34,665 nt of DNA from Thermohalobaculum sp038528605 (GTDB lineage: Bacteria > Pseudomonadota > Alphaproteobacteria > Rhodobacterales > Rhodobacteraceae): contig JBCBEP010000026.1 of assembly GCA_038528605.1 (NCBI GenBank), positions 1 through 34,665 on the forward strand. Direction: 5' to 3'. A program made the translations under genes and the position numbers. Numbering within the stretch: position 1 is the stretch's first letter; every line of letters starts with the position of its first letter. Positions 7,401-14,997 of the stretch are shown here, in pieces. Under the pieces are notes generated by a model that made no database searches, was not told where the DNA came from, and was given only the letters and a program-made list of their open reading frames with translations.

Positions 7401-9292
7401 TCACGGTGATGGGCTGCGGCGACATGTCGGGCGATGTGTTCGGCAACGGCATGCTGCTCTCGGACCAGATCCGGCTGCAGGCGGCGTTCGACCACCGGGA
7501 CATCTTCATCGATCCCGATCCCGACCCGTCCTCTACGTTCTTCGAACGCAAGCGGCTCTTCGAGATGGGCCGCTCGAGCTGGCAGGACTATGACCGGTCC
7601 CTGATGTCGCCGGGGGGCGGGATCTTCCCGCGCTCGTCCAAGTCGGTGCAGCTGACGCCGGAGATCCAGGCGCTGCTGGGCATCGAGGCCGAGCGGGTGA
7701 CGCCGGCGGAGCTGATCAAGGCGATCATGAGCGCGGAGGTGGACCTCTTCTGGTTCGGCGGTATCGGCACCTACATCAAGGCCGCCGAGGAGACCCATGC
7801 GGATGTGGGCGACAAGGCCAACGAGGCGCTGCGCGTGGATGCGGCCGCGGTGCGGGCGCGGGTGATCGGTGAGGGCGCGAACCTCGGCGTCACGCAGAAG
7901 GGGCGCATCGCGCTGGCGCGCCGGGGCGTGAAGATCAACACCGATGCGGTGGACAACTCCGCGGGCGTCGACTGCTCGGACCACGAGGTCAACATCAAGA
8001 TCGCGCTCGGCCAGGTGGTGCAGGCGGGCGACATGACCGAGAAGCAGCGCAACCAGCTGCTGGCGGAGATGACGGACCGCGTCTCGGAGCTGGTGCTGCA
8101 GACGAACTACACCCAGACGCTGGCGATCAGCATGGCCGAAGCGCGGGCGCCGCAGCTGCTGGATGCGCATTGGCGCTTCATGCGGGGGCTGGAGGCGCGG
8201 GGGCTCCTGAACCGGGCAGTGGAGCTTCTGCCGGATGACGAGGCGATGGGCGAGCGGGCGGCCGGGGGCGAGGGGCTGACGCGGCCGGAGATCGCCGTGC
8301 TGGTCTCCTACGCGAAGCTCACGCTCTTCGACGAGATCGTGGCGAGCCCGGTGCCGGACGATCCGCATCTCGAGCATTTTCTCATCGATTACTTCCCCGA
8401 GGCGCTGGCCGAGCCCTTCGGGGCGGCGGTGCGGGGGCACCGGCTGCGGCGCGAGATCATCGCCACGGTGCTGGCGAATATCGTGGTGAACGAAGGGGGC
8501 GCGAGCCTTGTGGGACGCCTCGGCGAGGAGACGGGGGCAAGCACGGGCGAGATCGTTGAGGCCTTCTTCGCGGCGCGTGAGATCCTGGGCGTGAACCAGC
8601 TGAGGGCGGAGATCGACGCGCTCGACAACCAGGTGCCGGCCTCGGTGCAGATCGAGATGCACACGGCGCTGGCGCATGCGATGACGAGCCAGCTCTCCTG
8701 CATTCTGAGCCGGCCCTCGGAGCTCGATACGGGCACGCTGGTGGCAATGTATGCGCCGGGGATGGCGGTGGTCTCGGACGGGCTGCCGGAGCTGCTTACG
8801 GACTTCACCAAGGGCCGGCTCGACAGCCGGGTGGCCCGGCTGGTGGAGGCGGGCGTGCCCGAGGGGCTGGCGGCGAAGGTCTCGGGCCTCGAATTCCAGG
8901 GCGGCGTGCTCGACATCGTGGATGTGGCGGGCCAGGCGGGGCGCGACGTGCGGGCGGTGGCGGAGACGTATTTCGCCGCCGGCGCGCGCTTCGGGCTCGA
9001 CTGGCTGCGCACAGAGGCGCGCGGCCTGGCCGCGGGCGACCACTGGGAGGGCGTGGCCGTGGGCCGGCTGATCAGCGATCTCCGCGCCCAGCAGAGCCAG
9101 ATCGCGGCGGCGGCGCTGGCGCGCGACGAGGCGCTGGTGGGCTCGGCCGCCGTGGCCGCCTGGGCCGAGGCGAAGGCCGAGGATGCGGGGCGGGCCGACA
9201 AGCTGATGGCGGAGCTGCGGAGCGGCGCGGCCCTCAGCGTCTCGAAGCTGGCCGTAGCCGCCTCGGCCTTCCGGAGCGTGGTGGGCGCCTGA
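4466..9292 (+). CDS. NAD-specific glutamate dehydrogenase, large (about 180 kDa) type
   Basis: The product is 1608 residues, the normal size for the 180-kDa NAD-GDH family (P. aeruginosa GdhB type). It converts glutamate to 2-oxoglutarate and ammonia with NAD+ in the cytoplasm. The N-terminal half holds the ACT-like regulatory regions, including 'TIVEVVNDDMPFLVDS' and 'FTFLGCRSFYWG'. The catalytic core lies in the middle: 'RGGLRWSDRKEDFRTEVLGL', then PVGSKGGFLPKK near residue 850 carrying the substrate lysines, 'GCGDMSGDVFGNGMLLS' near residue 990, and GEGANLG in the nucleotide-binding region. The start at 4466 is preferred because a GGGGAG ribosome-binding site sits 8 bp upstream. In-frame ATGs at 4394 and 4355 would add 24 or 37 residues. 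The gene is monocistronic with its own terminator. Confidence 0.95.
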   Translation: MLIANTETFEQKLDELRRLAGERLERAEAMSFTMGLDVILANAAREEVDELDIEELYGAALALWKFCRDRKPGRPKVRVYNPRMAEHGWSSRHTIVEVVNDDMPFLVDSTTVLLTEQGLGIHALIHPLMTVRRDETGRRLGLAEPGSEGAVGESVIHVQVDQIGEPQRLAELKDAFEAMYADVALAVRDWRPMLARLAETTETLRQTAPATVTDSANEGAAFLDWLADNHFTFLGCRSFYWGGDGGFQPVHDSGLGLLSEPDYTVMRDTDGNFVHWTPELHQFAAQDHPLLVVKANRRSTVHRGTHFDVVAVKQYGADGQVTGEQVFVGLFTSAAYNRSPHEIPMLREKLDRIIRRAGFRPSSHDGKALDNVLENYPRDELFQSTDEQLFENAVGVLHLATRPRTRLFMRPDRFGRFVSCVAYVPRERYTTELRVKLGTILCEAVNGRVASWEPSFDMEAMARVHFVVALQAGMPAIDVAEVERQVVEAVRSWSDRLMDALVEKDGEHKGHALHARFGMGFPASYREEVGIAQAVADIERLETLTDAAPLGLHFYRRLEDDDDRVRFKIFHKGGPVPLSDCLPVLEHMGFRVLNEHPYLIECEGGETWIHDFLMVSQGGEAIDLSGGSIRAKMEDAFEAVWVGEMDDDRLNRLILLAGLEHGAVDILRAYSRFLRQARIPYSIEYMEDALCDYPEIAEKLIALFETRFDPETGHSLDERKAATNALVGEIEATLESVPSLDVDRILRRFVNAILSTLRTNAYQEGPDGPKAYVSFKFDSGALDDLPLPRPWREIFVFSPWVEGVHLRGGPVARGGLRWSDRKEDFRTEVLGLVKAQQVKNSVIVPVGSKGGFLPKKLPAGGSREEVQAEAIRCYKTFLSGLLDITDNLDQGTVVPPAAVVRYDLDDPYLVVAADKGTATFSDIANGLAQDYGFWLDDAFASGGSNGYDHKGMGITAKGGWEAVKRHFRELGHDTQSEPFTVMGCGDMSGDVFGNGMLLSDQIRLQAAFDHRDIFIDPDPDPSSTFFERKRLFEMGRSSWQDYDRSLMSPGGGIFPRSSKSVQLTPEIQALLGIEAERVTPAELIKAIMSAEVDLFWFGGIGTYIKAAEETHADVGDKANEALRVDAAAVRARVIGEGANLGVTQKGRIALARRGVKINTDAVDNSAGVDCSDHEVNIKIALGQVVQAGDMTEKQRNQLLAEMTDRVSELVLQTNYTQTLAISMAEARAPQLLDAHWRFMRGLEARGLLNRAVELLPDDEAMGERAAGGEGLTRPEIAVLVSYAKLTLFDEIVASPVPDDPHLEHFLIDYFPEALAEPFGAAVRGHRLRREIIATVLANIVVNEGGASLVGRLGEETGASTGEIVEAFFAAREILGVNQLRAEIDALDNQVPASVQIEMHTALAHAMTSQLSCILSRPSELDTGTLVAMYAPGMAVVSDGLPELLTDFTKGRLDSRVARLVEAGVPEGLAAKVSGLEFQGGVLDIVDVAGQAGRDVRAVAETYFAAGARFGLDWLRTEARGLAAGDHWEGVAVGRLISDLRAQQSQIAAAALARDEALVGSAAVAAWAEAKAEDAGRADKLMAELRSGAALSVSKLAVAASAFRSVVGA

Positions 9293-9330
9293 GCGTAGGG
9301 GCCTGAGAATGCAGGCCTGAGGCAAGCGGC

Positions 9331-9351
9331 ATCCCGGCTGGTCGCCGGGAT
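9331..9351 (+). other. Short hairpin downstream of the glutamate dehydrogenase gene
   Basis: ATCCCGG (9331-9337) and CCGGGAT (9345-9351) form a 7-bp stem with a 7-nt loop about 38 bp after the stop codon. No T-run follows, so it is not a terminator by itself. It precedes the strong terminator at 9378 and may protect the mRNA 3' end. Confidence 0.4.
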
Positions 9352-9377
9352 CGGTTGTTGCGGGGTTTCTGCGGCAA

Positions 9378-9406
9378 CGCCGCCGGAGATAAGCCGGCGG
9401 CGTTTT
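9378..9406 (+). terminator. Rho-independent terminator of the glutamate dehydrogenase gene
   Basis: CGCCGCCGG (9378-9386) pairs perfectly with CCGGCGGCG (9394-9402) around a 7-nt loop and is followed at once by TTTT. It lies 86 bp after the dehydrogenase stop. The opposite strand has no T-run of the same quality, so it acts mainly for the plus-strand gene. Confidence 0.85.
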
Positions 9407-9434
9407 GCGTCGCGCGTCGCGTTGCGGGGATCGG

Positions 9435-9929
9435 TTACTCGGCCCCGGCGGTCTCGATCGCGAAGTGGTGTTCCATGGGATCGTCCGTGGTCGCGATCTC
9501 GTCCTTCACGTCCTTGCAGAAGCCGACCGTCTCCTCGGGGCCCTTGGCGTGTTCGGCCAGCATGATGCCGACGGCGACACCGAAGCTGACGGCGACGTGA
9601 TGCTCGTAGTAGCGGTGCTCCTCGTCGGACATGTCCGGCCCGTCCGCATGCTGGAGGGCGCCGAGGGCCATGCCGAACTTGGCGTGATCGAGCATCAGCT
9701 CGTCGCAGATGTTCGCGGCCATGGCATGCCAGGCGAGGTCGAGCAGGGCTGCGCGCTGTTCGGCGGTGAAGACCATGCCCTGCATTTCGTAGGCTTCCTG
9801 CCAGGCCGGACCGATGCGGTTGGTTGCGGCATCTCCGGTGGCATCTCCGGCGGCATCTGCTGCGGTTTCTCCGGCGGCGGCGGGCAGGGCGAGGAGGGCG
9901 TAGAGGGCGGTGGCGATCACGGGTCTCAT
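9435..9929 (-). CDS. Hypothetical secreted protein
   Basis: The product is 164 residues with a signal peptide (MRPVIATALYALLALPAAAG), so it is probably periplasmic. A low-complexity Ala/Asp/Gly stretch follows, encoded by the 12-bp repeat at 9828-9863. The folded part is helical and rich in Met and His: 'MVFTAEQRAALLDLAWHAMAANICDEL', 'HRYYEHH' and 'MEHHFAIE'. It has two cysteines. The start at 9929 is fixed by the signal peptide and by AAGGAGAG just upstream, although the frame stays open for a further 175 codons. I do not recognise the family. It lies 16 bp after another small secreted-protein gene on the same strand, so the two are probably co-transcribed. The His/Met content might suggest metal or heme binding, which is only a guess. 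Confidence 0.75.
   Translation of the reverse strand: MRPVIATALYALLALPAAAGETAADAAGDATGDAATNRIGPAWQEAYEMQGMVFTAEQRAALLDLAWHAMAANICDELMLDHAKFGMALGALQHADGPDMSDEEHRYYEHHVAVSFGVAVGIMLAEHAKGPEETVGFCKDVKDEIATTDDPMEHHFAIETAGAE
9828..9863 (-). repeat. 12-bp in-frame tandem repeat (3 copies)
   Basis: The plus strand reads ggcatctccggt, ggcatctccggc, ggcatctgctgc. The units are in frame on the minus strand and encode Ala/Gly-Asp-Ala repeats just after the signal peptide of the hypothetical secreted protein. Copy number may vary between strains. Confidence 0.7.
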
Positions 9930-9945
9930 GGGGCTCTCTCCTTTC

Positions 9946-10509
9946 TCAGCCGCCGAACTCGCGGCGGGTCCAGCGGGGGGCGAAGTTGCCGTCATCGGTG
10001 CCGTAGCAGGCGCGCTGGCCGCGATAGCAGACGATGCGGCCATCGTTGAGGAGGTATTTCCGGCCCCAATCCTTGCGGTGGTCGTGGCCGTCGCTTGAGC
10101 TGCGATAGTCATCGTGTTTGTGGTCGTCCGAGGCCGCGCCGATGATGGCGGCGCCGATGCCGATGGCGAGCGCCGCCCCGAGGGCTTCGCCTGTGCTGAG
10201 GCCGCTGTCGCTGCTGGCGCTCGAGCCGCCGCCGCGGTTCGTATCGAACTTTGCGACCTCGCGGTCCCGCACGACACAGCGGAAGGCGAGATCCCGCCGG
10301 CCCTGCCGTTCGAGCACGCCGGTGACGACGTAGCGGCGGTCGTTGGGTCGCTGGACGGTGAGGCCGTGATAGCCGGCGGCGTTGTGGTTCTGACGGCCGA
10401 AGCGCTTGCAGGCATGCTTGGCGTCGCGGTCGTCGAAGCGGGCCTCGGCGGCATCGGCGGCGAAGAGCGCGAGCGCGCCGAGAAGGCAGGGCAAGAGCCT
10501 CATCATCAT
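9946..10509 (-). CDS. Hypothetical secreted protein with glycine-zipper segment
   Basis: The product is 187 residues or slightly fewer. It starts MMMRLLPCLLGALALFAADAAEA, a signal peptide. The three adjacent ATGs leave the exact start open; GGGAG lies 4 bp before the first and 7 bp before the second. The N-terminal domain holds 'HACKRFGRQNHNAAGYHGLTV' and 'FRCVVRDREVAKF'. A Ser/Gly linker follows, then a Gly/Ala-rich hydrophobic stretch (GEALGAALAIGIGAAIIGA) like a glycine zipper, a His/Asp-rich stretch and a C-terminal 'CYRGQRACYG'. The four cysteines outside the signal could form two disulfides. I do not recognise the family. It is probably in one operon with the next gene at 9435-9929. Confidence 0.75.
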   Translation of the reverse strand: MMMRLLPCLLGALALFAADAAEARFDDRDAKHACKRFGRQNHNAAGYHGLTVQRPNDRRYVVTGVLERQGRRDLAFRCVVRDREVAKFDTNRGGGSSASSDSGLSTGEALGAALAIGIGAAIIGAASDDHKHDDYRSSSDGHDHRKDWGRKYLLNDGRIVCYRGQRACYGTDDGNFAPRWTRREFGG

Positions 10510-10636
10510 GGATCTCCCGGTTCTGGCGGTTCTTGGTGCCGCCGGTGTGGCGCGCCGTAATGCGATGCGCTGGTCGGGAGTATGCCACAGCCCTGGCTCG
10601 GACGGGCGCGATTCGGCGACCCATTTGCCGCGGTGA

Positions 10637-13600
10637 TTATTCAGCGGGATGTCGGTGCGTGGCGGCGGCGAGTTCGGCCTCGAGCCGTGCGGCCTGGGCA
10701 GCGCGGGGGCGGGCGAGGCCGGCGATCAGGATGTAGACCGCGGGTGTCAGGAACAGGGTGAAGAGGGTGGCGAGGCCGAGGCCGCCGAAGATCACCCAGC
10801 CGATGGCGGCGCGCGCCTCCGCCCCCGGGCCGCCGCCGAGGATGAGGGGCAGGCCCGCCAGCACGGTGGAGACCAGCGTCATGGCGATGGGGCGGAGGCG
10901 GGCGCTGGCGGCGCGGGAGGCCGCAGCGGCGACGCGGGCGCCCTGGTCGCGCAGCTGGTCCGCGAACTCCACCAGCAGGATGCTGTTCTTGGCCATGATG
11001 CCGATGAGCATGAGCACGCCGATCTGGGAGAAGATGTTGACCGTGGTGCCGGTGAGCCAGAGGGCGAGGATGGCGGCGGCGACGCCGAAAGGCACGGTGA
11101 CCATGACCACGAGCGCGGAGGTCAGGCTTTCGAACTGCGCCACGAGCACCAGGAACACCACCACCAGCGCGATGACATAGGTGGCGGCGAGCGCCGAGGA
11201 GGTTTCCTCTAGCGTCGCGGCCTCGCCGAGGAAGAGGAGGCCGATCTCGCCCGGCAGCGCGTCGCGGGCGAGGGCGCGGGTGGCGGCGACGGCCTCGGCC
11301 ATGGTGAGTTCCGGCGCCACCGTCGCGTCGATCTCGATGGCGCGCCGCTGGCCGTGACGGTCGAGCTCGGCGGCCACGCCCTCCTCAGCGAAGCTGACGA
11401 GCTGGAGGAGGGGGACGAGGCGGCCATCGGTACTGCGGACGTTGAGGTTGAGAAGGTCCGTGGGGTCGCGCACCGCGCCCTCGGCGGATTGGAGGAAGAC
11501 GGGGATCGCCTCGTCGTTCACCGTGAGCTCCGCGATCTCCTCCTCGTCGATCAGCGCGCGGAGGGTGGCGGAGAGGGCTTCCATGGGCACGCCGAGATCG
11601 GCGGCGCGGTCCCGGTCGATATCGATGGAGAGCTGGGGCTGGGTGGCCTGATACTGCACGCGGACGTCCGAAAGGCCCGGTATCTCGCGGAGGGCGAGGG
11701 CGAAGGCATCGGCCGCCTCGGCGATGGCGGGGTAGCTGGGGCCGGTGAGGGCAAGCTCCAGCCCGCCATTGGAGCCGCCGCGGAGGCCAAGGGAGTTGGA
11801 GCGGGAGATGCGGGCTCGGGCGCCGGCGAGGCTGCCGAGCTGGGGCGCGATATCCGCCTCGATCTCGGCTTGCGGGGTGTCGCGCACGGCCCAGGGGGCG
11901 AGGCGGGCGCCGATCTCGCCGCGGTTGAGGTCGTAGCGGCCGGTGATGGAGAAGATGCCCTCCGCCGTGCCGTTCTCGACCCAGGGGCGGAACATGGCCT
12001 CGATGGCCTCCACCTGACGGTCCGTATAGTCGAGCCCCGTGCCGTCCGGGCCCTGGAGGCGGACGGTGACCTGGCCGCGGTCCTCCGGCGGGACGAGTTC
12101 TTCGCCGAGCTGCGTGTAGAGGGCGCCGGCGCCGGCGGCGAGGGCCGCGAAGACGAGAAGCGCGACGAGGGGGGCCTTGACCACAGGCGCGAGGAGCGCG
12201 CGGTAGAGCGTGGCGAGCCAGCCGCCGATGGGGCCCGCGAGGCCGCGTTCCGAGCCGAGGGAGGGGAGGAGCGACGCGATCATCGGGCAGAGGGAAAGGG
12301 CCACGAAGCTCGAAAGCCCTACGGTGATGGCGAGGACGAAGCCGAACTCGGTGAAGAGGCGGCCCGCTTCGGAGGGCAGGAAGCTGATGGGGATGAAGAC
12401 GGCGATGAGCGTGAGCGTGGTGGCGATGACGGCGAAGAACACCTCGCGCGTGCCGGTGACGGCGGCGGCGAGGCGGCCCATGCCCTCGGTACGCTTCCGC
12501 TGGACGTTCTCGGTGACCACGATGGCATCGTCGACCACCAGGCCCGTGGCGAGGACGAGGGCGAGGAGGGTGATGAGGTTGATCGAGAAGCCCATGGCCC
12601 AGATGCCCGCGACCGAGCCCACCAGCGCCACGGGGATGGCGACGGCGGGGACGAGCGTGGCGCCGAGGCGGCCGAGGAAGACCCAGATGACGGCGACCAC
12701 GATGATGACGGCGAGGGCGAGGGTCTTCAGCACCTCCTCGATCGCGCCCTCGATGAACACCGCGTCGTCGGACACCACCTGGAAGCGGAGATCGGGGAAG
12801 CGGTCCTGCAAGCGCGTGAGGGCGCGTTCCACATCCTGGCTGATCTGGACGGTGTTGGACTGGGCCTGGCGGACGATGCCCATGGACACGATGAGGCGAC
12901 CGTCGAGCCGGCTGAAGCTCTCGGGCGTGGCGAGGCCGTAATAGACATCCGCGATCTCGCCGAGGCGGACATTGGGGCGCAGCATCAGGGCCTCGATGCG
13001 GGCGGGCTCGGAGACGGTCGCGTCGGCCCGGACCAGCACCTCCTGCTGGCCGGCCTCGAAGGCGCCCACGGGGATGTCGAACTGGGCGGCGCTCAGGAGG
13101 TCCGACACCTCGCCGATGGAGAAGCCGTAGGCGGCGAGCCGCTCAGGATCGACGGCGACGCGGAGCACGCGTTCGCGGTCCCCGAAAAGGACGACCTCGG
13201 AGACACCGTCGACCGCCGTGATCTCGGGGATGATCTCGTCCTCGATCCGGCGGGTGAGGGTGTCTACGGGGGCTTCGAGGGAGGAGACGGCGACCTGGAT
13301 GATCGGGCGCGCGTCCTGCTCGGACTTGACGACGAAAAGGTCCTCCACGCCGTCGGGCAGCCGGGGGACGATGCGGGCGACGGCCTCGCGCACGTCGGAG
13401 GCGGCGTCGGCCAGTTCGCGGTTGGGGCTGAATTCCGCCCGCATGCGGAAGTTGCCCTCCTCGGAGGACGAGGTGACGGAGGTGACGCCGGTGACGCGGG
13501 CGACGGCGCCTTCGACGAGGCTGGTGACCTCGGCGTCGATGGTGGTGGGGGAGGCGCCGGGGTAGAGGGCGCGGACGGAGACGATGGGCCGGTCCACATC

Positions 13601-13729
13601 CGGCAGCTCGCGCACCTCGATGCCCCAGAGCGCGGCGAGGCCCGCGATCATGACGAGAAGGTTCATGACGACGGCGAGCCAGGGGCGGCGGACGCTGAGG
13701 GCGGGGAGGCCGCCTGTTCTGGTGCTCAT
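10637..13729 (-). CDS. RND-family efflux transporter, inner-membrane pump (AcrB/HAE1 type)
   Basis: The product is 1030 residues, full length for a hydrophobe/amphiphile efflux pump driven by the proton gradient. The usual landmarks are present: TM1 near residues 15-38, 'YPGASPTTIDAEVTSLVE' in the porter domain, 'GLVVDDAIVVTENVQRK' in TM4 with the proton-relay Asp pair, and 'GIMAKNSILLVEFA' with the TM10 Lys partner. It would export drugs, detergents or other amphiphiles through a tripartite complex. Its ATG overlaps the stop of the upstream fusion-protein gene by 4 bp. No outer-membrane channel gene is in the window, so the pump must borrow one. The substrate is unknown. Confidence 0.93.
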   Translation of the reverse strand: MSTRTGGLPALSVRRPWLAVVMNLLVMIAGLAALWGIEVRELPDVDRPIVSVRALYPGASPTTIDAEVTSLVEGAVARVTGVTSVTSSSEEGNFRMRAEFSPNRELADAASDVREAVARIVPRLPDGVEDLFVVKSEQDARPIIQVAVSSLEAPVDTLTRRIEDEIIPEITAVDGVSEVVLFGDRERVLRVAVDPERLAAYGFSIGEVSDLLSAAQFDIPVGAFEAGQQEVLVRADATVSEPARIEALMLRPNVRLGEIADVYYGLATPESFSRLDGRLIVSMGIVRQAQSNTVQISQDVERALTRLQDRFPDLRFQVVSDDAVFIEGAIEEVLKTLALAVIIVVAVIWVFLGRLGATLVPAVAIPVALVGSVAGIWAMGFSINLITLLALVLATGLVVDDAIVVTENVQRKRTEGMGRLAAAVTGTREVFFAVIATTLTLIAVFIPISFLPSEAGRLFTEFGFVLAITVGLSSFVALSLCPMIASLLPSLGSERGLAGPIGGWLATLYRALLAPVVKAPLVALLVFAALAAGAGALYTQLGEELVPPEDRGQVTVRLQGPDGTGLDYTDRQVEAIEAMFRPWVENGTAEGIFSITGRYDLNRGEIGARLAPWAVRDTPQAEIEADIAPQLGSLAGARARISRSNSLGLRGGSNGGLELALTGPSYPAIAEAADAFALALREIPGLSDVRVQYQATQPQLSIDIDRDRAADLGVPMEALSATLRALIDEEEIAELTVNDEAIPVFLQSAEGAVRDPTDLLNLNVRSTDGRLVPLLQLVSFAEEGVAAELDRHGQRRAIEIDATVAPELTMAEAVAATRALARDALPGEIGLLFLGEAATLEETSSALAATYVIALVVVFLVLVAQFESLTSALVVMVTVPFGVAAAILALWLTGTTVNIFSQIGVLMLIGIMAKNSILLVEFADQLRDQGARVAAAASRAASARLRPIAMTLVSTVLAGLPLILGGGPGAEARAAIGWVIFGGLGLATLFTLFLTPAVYILIAGLARPRAAQAARLEAELAAATHRHPAE

Positions 13730-14826
13730 GTCTCGCCCCCGGCATCCTGCTGCACGGCCACGGCGCGGCCCGGGCGGAGGCGCTGGGTCCCCTCGACGAT
13801 CACGCGCTCGCCCGGGGCGAGGGGACCGTTCACGAGCACGCGGCCGTCGCGCCGGGCGACCATCTCGACGGGTACTTGCTCGGCCTTGCCCTCGGCCACG
13901 CGCCAGACATGGACGGTGCCGCGGGAGAACTGGACGGCAAGCTCCGGCACCGCGGGATAGGTGTCACCGGGCAGGGCGAGGCGCACGGTGAAGGAGGCGC
14001 CGGGGCGGAGCGTGTCCGACGGGTTCGGGATGGCGACGCGGAGGCGGGCGGTGCGGTTGGAAGCGTCCACCTGGCTGTCGATCGCCTCCACGGTGCCCTC
14101 GAAGCGCTGGCCGGGCACGCTGGGGGTGGTGGCGGAGACGGCGAGGCCGAGGCGGATGCGGGGCAGCGCGATCTCGGGGATGTCGACCTCCACGAGGATC
14201 ACGCTCCGGTCGTCGTACCGTGCAATCTCGTCGCTCTCGGCCACATAGGCGCCGGTCTCGACCGCGGTGAGGCCCGAGACGCCGGCGAAGGGGGCGCGGA
14301 GGGTGCGATCGTCGAGCGCCTCGCGGGCGCGGGCGAGCTCGAGCCGCGCGATCTCGGCGGCGAGCACCACTTCGTCGAGCCGGGAGGTGGTTGCCGTGCC
14401 GGTCCGGCTCAGCTGCTCGAAGCGCGTTCGGGTGCGTTCCGCATCGGCGAGGCGTGTTTCGGCGAGGGAGACGGCGAGGCGCTCGTCCCGGTCCTCCAAC
14501 TGCATGAGGATGTCGCCCGCCTTGAACTTGCGGTTGGCGGCGAGAGCCATCTCGACGATCTCGCCGTCGCCGCGCGAGCGCAGGACGACGGTGCGCTGGG
14601 CGCGGCCGGAGCCGACGATCTCGAGCACCAGATCGTCCGCGGCCTCTTCCACGGGCGCGACGATGACCGGCACGCCGGCGGCGAGGCTGCGCGGGGCTAC
14701 TGCCTCTTCCTGAGGGGCGAAGCCGGCGGCGGCGAGCACGGTCGCCCGTTCCTGCCAGCCGAACCAGCCGAGCGCGGCCAAGGCAGCCGCGAGGATCAGC
14801 TGCTTCCAGGTTGCCATCGGTTCCAT
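13726..14826 (-). CDS. RND efflux membrane fusion (periplasmic adaptor) protein
   Basis: The product is 366 residues. A single N-terminal hydrophobic segment (about residues 7-22) anchors it. A lipoyl-like half follows ('GDGEIVEMALAANRKFKAGDILMQLEDRD'), then a short alpha-helical hairpin (about 118-170), the second lipoyl half ('LRAPFAGVSGLTAVETGAYV'), a beta-barrel ('VDIPEIALPRIRLG') and a C-terminal domain ending in 'RVIVEGTQRLRPG'. It links the RND pump encoded next to it to an outer-membrane channel. The start at 14826 has GGAG 5 bp upstream. It is the first gene of the two-gene pump operon. No local TetR-type repressor is present, which is uncommon for such operons. Confidence 0.92.
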   Translation of the reverse strand: MEPMATWKQLILAAALAALGWFGWQERATVLAAAGFAPQEEAVAPRSLAAGVPVIVAPVEEAADDLVLEIVGSGRAQRTVVLRSRGDGEIVEMALAANRKFKAGDILMQLEDRDERLAVSLAETRLADAERTRTRFEQLSRTGTATTSRLDEVVLAAEIARLELARAREALDDRTLRAPFAGVSGLTAVETGAYVAESDEIARYDDRSVILVEVDIPEIALPRIRLGLAVSATTPSVPGQRFEGTVEAIDSQVDASNRTARLRVAIPNPSDTLRPGASFTVRLALPGDTYPAVPELAVQFSRGTVHVWRVAEGKAEQVPVEMVARRDGRVLVNGPLAPGERVIVEGTQRLRPGRAVAVQQDAGGET

Positions 14827-14997
14827 ACGCGCTCCGCGACCCGTGCCTGTGTTCGTGCTTCGCTGCCTTCACGCGAAGTTAGTGCGGAACCGTCGCGAAA
14901 CCCGAGAAAGCATTATTGCATGGCTGTGGGGGTTCGCCTGCCGCGCCGGCGCCCTATCTAGCAATGATCCCAAAAATTCGGCCCGGGGCAGCGCCTC

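Noticed and set aside
6911..9325. 804-codon minus-strand open frame under the glutamate dehydrogenase gene
   Set aside because: It is antisense to a well-conserved catalytic region, and its Arg/His/Leu-rich translation has no motif. It is a by-product of GC-biased third positions.
9930..10454. N-terminal extension of the hypothetical secreted protein upstream of 9929
   Set aside because: The extension is Ala/Ser/Thr low-complexity sequence antiparallel to nothing conserved and overlaps the neighbouring gene in another frame. The signal peptide and AAGGAGAG fix the start at 9929.
11354..13960. 868-codon plus-strand open frame opposite the RND pump
   Set aside because: The translation is almost entirely Gly/Asp/Glu/Ala/His/Arg without any domain, while the minus strand encodes a complete RND pump.
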